A stretch of 64,000 nt of DNA from Plasmopara viticola (Eukaryota > Oomycota > Peronosporomycetes > Peronosporales > Peronosporaceae): positions 992,001 to 1,056,000 of the forward strand of contig MBPM02000001.1 of NCBI GenBank assembly GCA_001695595.3, written 5' to 3'. Positions 58,860-64,000 of this stretch are shown in pieces. Position numbers and translations under genes: made by a program. The notes under the pieces were generated by a model. The model made no database searches. It was not told the origin of the DNA and saw only the letters and a list, made by a program, of their open reading frames with translations. How positions within the stretch are numbered: the stretch's first letter is position 1; every line of letters begins with the position of its first letter.

Positions 58860-61800
58860 AGCGACGATATTAACTTTCGCTAACTAGCCCCGCATTAAAG
58901 TATGGCTAATGTTAGCAAGACGCTTGGAAATTCCTTGTCAAGTCTTCAAACACAATGAAGTGGTGCTAGCCAAACACGAGCGTATAAAGCTCTCTACGTG
59001 AAGCGTCATGTAGTCTTTTAGTTTCTAGAAGACAGAGTTTGAATCAATGCTAGCGAGTGGGAGCATGCTGCTTTAACGACTTGGTTTATCAGCACACACA
59101 CTGTGCAGCACGTATCGATATCGCGATCCAGCTGCTTGCTCTTACAACCAGTCCACTAATGGTCCGCTGTGGAATGTCCTGGCGTCAAGCGTTTAAGAAA
59201 CACTTTTTCAAAAAGAATCCGTGAAATGGTGTCTTGTTAATTTTTGAAAGTCTGTGCTGTCTAGGAACACGTTAGAAGGACGGCGCTGCTATTTTGACAC
59301 CGTCGATCGTGTTAAGCATAGCCGCTATGTGAGCTATTTTTTCTCGAAAAAGGTTTTTATCTCTTTTTGAGGGGCAAGTCATACGGCTGACTTGGTTTCG
59401 AAAGCCAACTACTACCAGCCACGACGCTCTGGCCCCCAAACTTTTTGACGCCCAGTCGCTTACTCTCCGAGTCGCGACCGTTACTTGACACGGCAATGAC
59501 AGCTACAAAGGAAGTCAAATGACGTCATTGACGCAACTTTTTGTCTAAAGCAAGAGGCAGGAACGACACGAGAAAGCAAGTCCATCCATTCTACATTGAC
59601 GTTCTCTGTCAGAAAAGCCAATGGCAAATGCACGCATATAATGAGCCAGATACAGCCATTATCTAAGTCAGACGCCAGATCCTGCAAAACATCATGACGG
59701 AATGCACAATGGTGAGTGCACCCGACTGATACGATAAGCTTTGTTAACTTCTCATACGAATAACGAACATAAAGTCCGTTGCAATAAGCACATAAAGCGG
59801 CGAGATCTGGTTGTGGTAGGTCATACACTAACGATTCTCAGGCAACCTTGCGACATTTACTCGTCTGTAATGCATCGTGATTGTCCAGGTCCTTAAGACG
59901 TAGCCACAAACATACTCGGTGACATTTTGACTGAAGACGTGCAAAGCACAGAAAGAGGGAAGTGAAATCTCATGATGTCCACTTGCGAGCAAGACTCAAG
60001 TGCATGTGCATGAATGTGATTCATTATTAAACAGACGAGTGCATCTTCAATGCAGAATACTTTTTTTTATTGAAAGCATAGTCTTTGGTGAATCCTGCTA
60101 AGATCAAGGAATTATGGATTGGCTGTGTACATTGAGCCAGAAAATTAAGAATGTGGCTGACTGAACACTTACATTATCCTAGCAACGGTGGTGACTCTAT
60201 CGTACGATCTTCAGGATTTGTATAGAAATTTCGGATTTGAGGGGTGATTGACAAGTTAAAAGAAAGCCTGCTACAGACGCTGGCTTAGGCATTGTCTAAT
60301 CCACATTGCTCGTTCAGTGTCGTCTGTGATGCGTCATTTTTCCCATTAACATTGTTCTTCTAGAAGATAAGCCAGGGGCAAGATCGAGTGATCGCGTATA
60401 GCCTTCGGCAGCCTTGAGCTGCCAATACAGCATTTTTATTCAAGACGAAATTTCTCGCGCTGACTTTCGCTTCCGTTAAAGTGAGAGTTTCCCTGCGAGA
60501 CTTTACGTCATTCGTGATAGATTTGGATCATGTGTCACTACACACCGCAACACAATTACCTCACATCTCACTGAAAATGGATAAACGACCCTTTACGCAG
60601 AGTGTAATTTGAGACAAGTTTTAAATGAAAACAGCAGCAAAATGCTTTAATTGATAGCTTGTCGCGCTGTTAGACATAAAATAGCTCATGTCACAGCTAC
60701 GACCTTTTTAATACCATATCCCTTCGCGGTGCGAGCGCGTAAGACGACATGTGCATAGCTTTGTTAAAAGTTTTGACGAGCAAAAAATATTAAGACTTTT
60801 GCATAAAGTTGCTGACATAGTCATAAGACTAAATTGGCTTTTTATGAAAGTTTGTCAGGCACTGAAGCGAGTCGAAAGTGACCCATGGTTTGATAGGGAT
60901 TTAAAAAACTGCGTCTCCTAGGAGGCTCACGATCCAATGATTTGGTCATCTGTTTTTAAGTAAGACATATGGCTTTGTAAGCTCCAGCTGTATTATTGGT
61001 CAAATCGAAAATGGATTTACGCGTATGTGAGGTGGTAGCTAAGCCCTTAGCAAATTTGTTCGCACCAAAGGCGAGCTTGCCGATACTATTGAACCGCTGG
61101 TAACGCATCAGTACGAGCTTGGTGTTTGACCTGCCAGTGAGTTCGGCAATCAATACAGATTTTGTGGTCCTTGTTGACCTAAGTTCTAAAATTGACGTAA
61201 CGAAGGCGAGGCTTGTGAGGGTATATTCTCTAGGCGCCCGCTCCACTCCGTGTACCAGAACGCGCGTTGTTTCTTTATCGTGTTCATCTTGTGGCATCTT
61301 CGTTTTAAGAATCCTTTAAAACATTTTCGGTATCTCCTTACAACAAAGCCACAAGAGATTAAAGCCCCTTCTTGACTGAGGCCAGCTTAACATTCATCTT
61401 CAATGCGATGCTGTGCAGCTTGATTTAGCAAGTGCTAAGCTGCTGACGCTAAACACGTCGATGACAGCAGCTAAGTTTTTTGGCTCCAAACATGTATCGG
61501 GCAAATTAACTTAATCGGTTTCAAGTATTGAAAGTGAGTTGGTAATTAGAAGCGGTTTGATTAAGGTTCTGTACGAGTTGGTGAGTGTTTTTTCCTGCGA
61601 GTGAAGGCTGAGAAAAATCCTTTTCCATTTGAGTAACATATCATCGACTGATTCCGTGGTTATATTTTTTGTGGGGACGGTAGCGGTAATTGCGTGAATA
61701 ATCATAATTATGTGGATATTAACTCAAATGATGTCGTGCACATATAACGATGGATGTGTATCCCGCGTACAAAGTGAAGGGTCACCTCACGACTCTCGGG

Positions 61801-62767
61801 AATTTCACGCAAATCCACTACGATCGCATGTGCACAGTGAATGCTTTGCCGTCGGTCTGGTCTACATTACCTTCCGACGATGGCAACCTTTTTTATGCCG
61901 GTGGTCACCAAAATAAGAGCATTTCGCAAGCGTCTACAACAATTTATCGGAAAAGTGTGATGTGACTAAATCGCTACGTCGATGTGTTGGTAATAACAAC
62001 GATTTAAGCAACCAATTTTATTGCGAGAGGGTAGCAAAGTGTTGTGCTATTGGGTTATGCTATCAACATCAGAACACTCTCGAGCAGGATGGTCGATGGA
62101 GATGGCACTGTGCATTTAATAAGAAAACTTCCAGAGATTTTTTTGGATAGCGGGGAGCTCGGTAAGCTTAATGCTTGAGATAAATGCATGTAAGAGCGTA
62201 CTTTATAGTCTTCCTATGCATCAAATCAACGCCGGTGAATAGTGTTCAGATTCGCAGGTATTACCATATACCATACTTGCGAGTTAATTTGACGCTTGAC
62301 CACCCAGTGCCGAGACATCTTAAGTTAAGCACCGAATCGCCTGAGAGCTATAGGAGTCTTCTCCTCATGTGGCCATTTGGAAGTGTCACATTCCAGCCTC
62401 AAGGACAATATAGCATGAAGACATAGGAGCCAAGTCACAGCGAACGTAACATGTGGAGTTGGATGCGTTATCAACACAATCGAAGCAGAAACTAGCCACC
62501 CGTGATTGGTATCTTTTCTTACCGGCAAAGGCCATCATCGTGATCGTTATGCCGAAACAGCGGTCGAGGGCAGGAGTGTCATACCAGCGAGCATTTGAAA
62601 CGAGCGCCGCTCATGCTGTGCATCAGTCACGTGTAACATAGTCGTGGAGAAAGATAAGAAAGGTTGGCCGTCGGGCGAGGCTGAGGCGCGGGCGGGTTTA
62701 AGTCACAGAAGAGGAGGAGTGTTCGTTGTTCCAAGCAAATTGATAAGTGACATTAATTTGAGAGCTT

Positions 62768-62878
62768 TTACGAATTATTTCTTGCTACATTCTAACTGAT
62801 TGCTCTCACCCATCTACTGCTACCATCTTAAAAGCTATATCACTCTTCTTTATGTCATCTGGCTTTTTACACATCCTG
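62768..62878 (+). repeat. Diverged dispersed repeat, copy 2
   Basis: Aligns by eye with 7991-8104, sharing the blocks CTTGCTAC, TACTGCTACCA, CATCTGG and ACATCCTG in the same order and spacing. The copies are 54.8 kb apart. Confidence 0.5.
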
Positions 62879-62969
62879 GATTTGGTCTCTTGGTTCCCAA
62901 TGATTATGGAACATCTCCAACTGTCTTCTGATTGGAAACGGTAAAATCGTCTATACCTTTGGATAGTAC

Positions 62970-63002
62970 TAATGCATATGTACTTTGGAAACATATGCAT
63001 TA
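62970..63002. repeat. Perfect inverted repeat, 12-base arms
   Basis: TAATGCATATGT and its complement are separated by nine bases. It lies in non-coding AT-rich DNA. Confidence 0.8.
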
Positions 63003-64000
63003 TTTTGCGTAAAAGCCATTACCGGCGAAACTGCCGGTGGCTACGGTTACCTCACATCTCGACAAATGCACTGTAACAACCGGATACAGAACAAAGCACA
63101 TCTCAAAAGTACATTGCCTGTTATCATGACGTCCAGATCTGCTCTCAAAGCATCACGTCTGGCGTTGCGTTCACACCAAGGCCATGACCGCCACTCTTCC
63201 TAGACAAAATATTTTCGCTACGCGTGCTTTCCGTATCAAATGGTGTGATGAGAGCTGTTGAGTCTGTCACTCTGCGGAAGATTAAGAGGCTCTTGAATTA
63301 CAAGTGGCGCTGGAAGTGTATCTGATCGTAGCCATTCCTCGATTTGTAGATGCCCTTCCAATGCTTTTTCTCAAGTCGCGCTCGAATTTTTTAAATATAT
63401 TTTTCACTCAAAGCTATTCTTCACGACAATTCTAGAAGCTTTGACAGCAGGATACGTCTTGTGGCGCTTGCACAAAAATAGTCATACCTCCACGAGCAGC
63501 ACATGACTTCGTATTCTCAAGATTCCCGTTCCAAATTTGTCCCTATTACATTATTCGATGCCTTAACTTTCGACAATAATTTGTTCTGTTCTGCGCAAAA
63601 CGCTCGCGCGCACACGTACATAGCAACCATCAGTCAAGTTATCTCGTCCTTCTAGACAGGTCGCAGTTGCGCAATCTTGAGTGATGACGACTCTGCTCTT
63701 GCTTTAAGATCTAAGTCATTATTAGTATCAGCACCACACCTAGCAAAGCAGGTCCATTCTGTTTGTCAATCGTGCAACGTGTCGCTTGCATTTACTGCTG
63801 CCTGTCTTGTTTTACTTCAATAATGCACCAATGTCAGTCAAAATGCACAAGCGTCACGTTTGAAAACACACTAAATGCCTGGAGAAATTTGCAAGGCGAA
63901 AAGTTAAATTCTGCAATAATTTCTTTTTAAGAAGCGATAAAATGCTGGGCGGCCACAGATACGTCCTGTCTATCTTTCTAGTCACCCACAGACGCAATCG

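Larger units (their letters stand above)
58860..64000. other. Gene-poor stretch to the window end
   Basis: No intact gene recognised. An ATG-initiated minus-strand frame at 60956-61297 (113 codons, rich in Thr, Arg and Lys) and a plus frame at 61750-61965 have plausible composition but no signal peptide, motif or splice evidence. The stretch contains the second copy of the diverged repeat (62768-62878) and an inverted repeat at 62970-63002. Confidence 0.45.

Noticed and set aside
60956..61297. Possible RxLR-type effector
   Set aside because: The frame starts with ATG but lacks a signal peptide and a true RxLR motif. The ERAP stretch alone is not evidence.
1..64000. CRISPR arrays, bacterial operons, ribosome binding sites and rRNA genes
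   Set aside because: The sequence is nuclear eukaryotic. I saw no regularly spaced repeats and no rRNA segments.

Overview
The window is a nuclear segment of an oomycete (water mould or downy mildew type) genome. This reading rests on several observations: genes with many short introns of about 50-80 bases with GT-AG ends; ankyrin-FYVE and secreted CAP (PR-1-like) proteins typical of that group; a match to the oomycete initiator consensus CAYTYYNCAWTTT upstream of one CAP gene; and decayed Ty1/copia and Ty3/gypsy elements in AT-rich, gene-poor DNA. An intact radial spoke protein 3 gene argues that the organism still builds motile flagella, so I favour a zoospore-forming lineage over one of the flagellum-less downy mildews. 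The species cannot be named from this sequence.

Layout. Positions 1-8 kb are sparse: a small possibly lipid-anchored ORF (310-678), a membrane-anchored purple acid phosphatase (875-2932, minus), one copy of a dispersed repeat (4590-4913), a PH-like orphan (5675-6628) and a two-exon orphan (7439-7856). From 8 to 23 kb I find no intact gene. This stretch holds a decayed pseudogene (about 11855-12965), a rearranged copia element whose 3' part lies inverted beside its 5' part (17434-21060) and a second copy of the dispersed repeat (23060-23373). An ankyrin-FYVE gene sits alone at 23976-25643. From 26 to 36 kb the DNA is again gene-poor, with a gypsy integrase scrap and one tiny split ORF. At 36.7-39.1 kb a VAMP7-like R-SNARE and RSP3 are divergently transcribed from 117 bases. 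The dense island is 43.0-54.2 kb: CAP protein, TFIIIC 90-kDa subunit, an unknown zinc-finger/acidic protein, a polycystin-type channel, an EF-hand-like protein, a second CAP protein and the GPN3 GTPase. From 54 kb to the end there is gypsy debris, a possible pseudogene and long stretches with nothing recognisable.

I worked out exon structures for VAMP7, RSP3, GPN3, the EF-hand-like gene and the zinc-finger gene by eye. Each model closes in frame with total length divisible by three. Functionally the window mixes housekeeping genes (TFIIIC90 for RNA polymerase III, GPN3 for RNA polymerase II assembly, VAMP7 for membrane fusion), flagellum-associated genes (RSP3, perhaps the polycystin channel and the EF-hand-like protein) and secreted CAP proteins. 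I did not find a clearly new multi-gene system. The most interesting items are the inverted copia halves, a 15-base micro-exon behind a GC-AG intron, the clustering of flagellum-linked genes, and several unidentified orphan or decayed genes.
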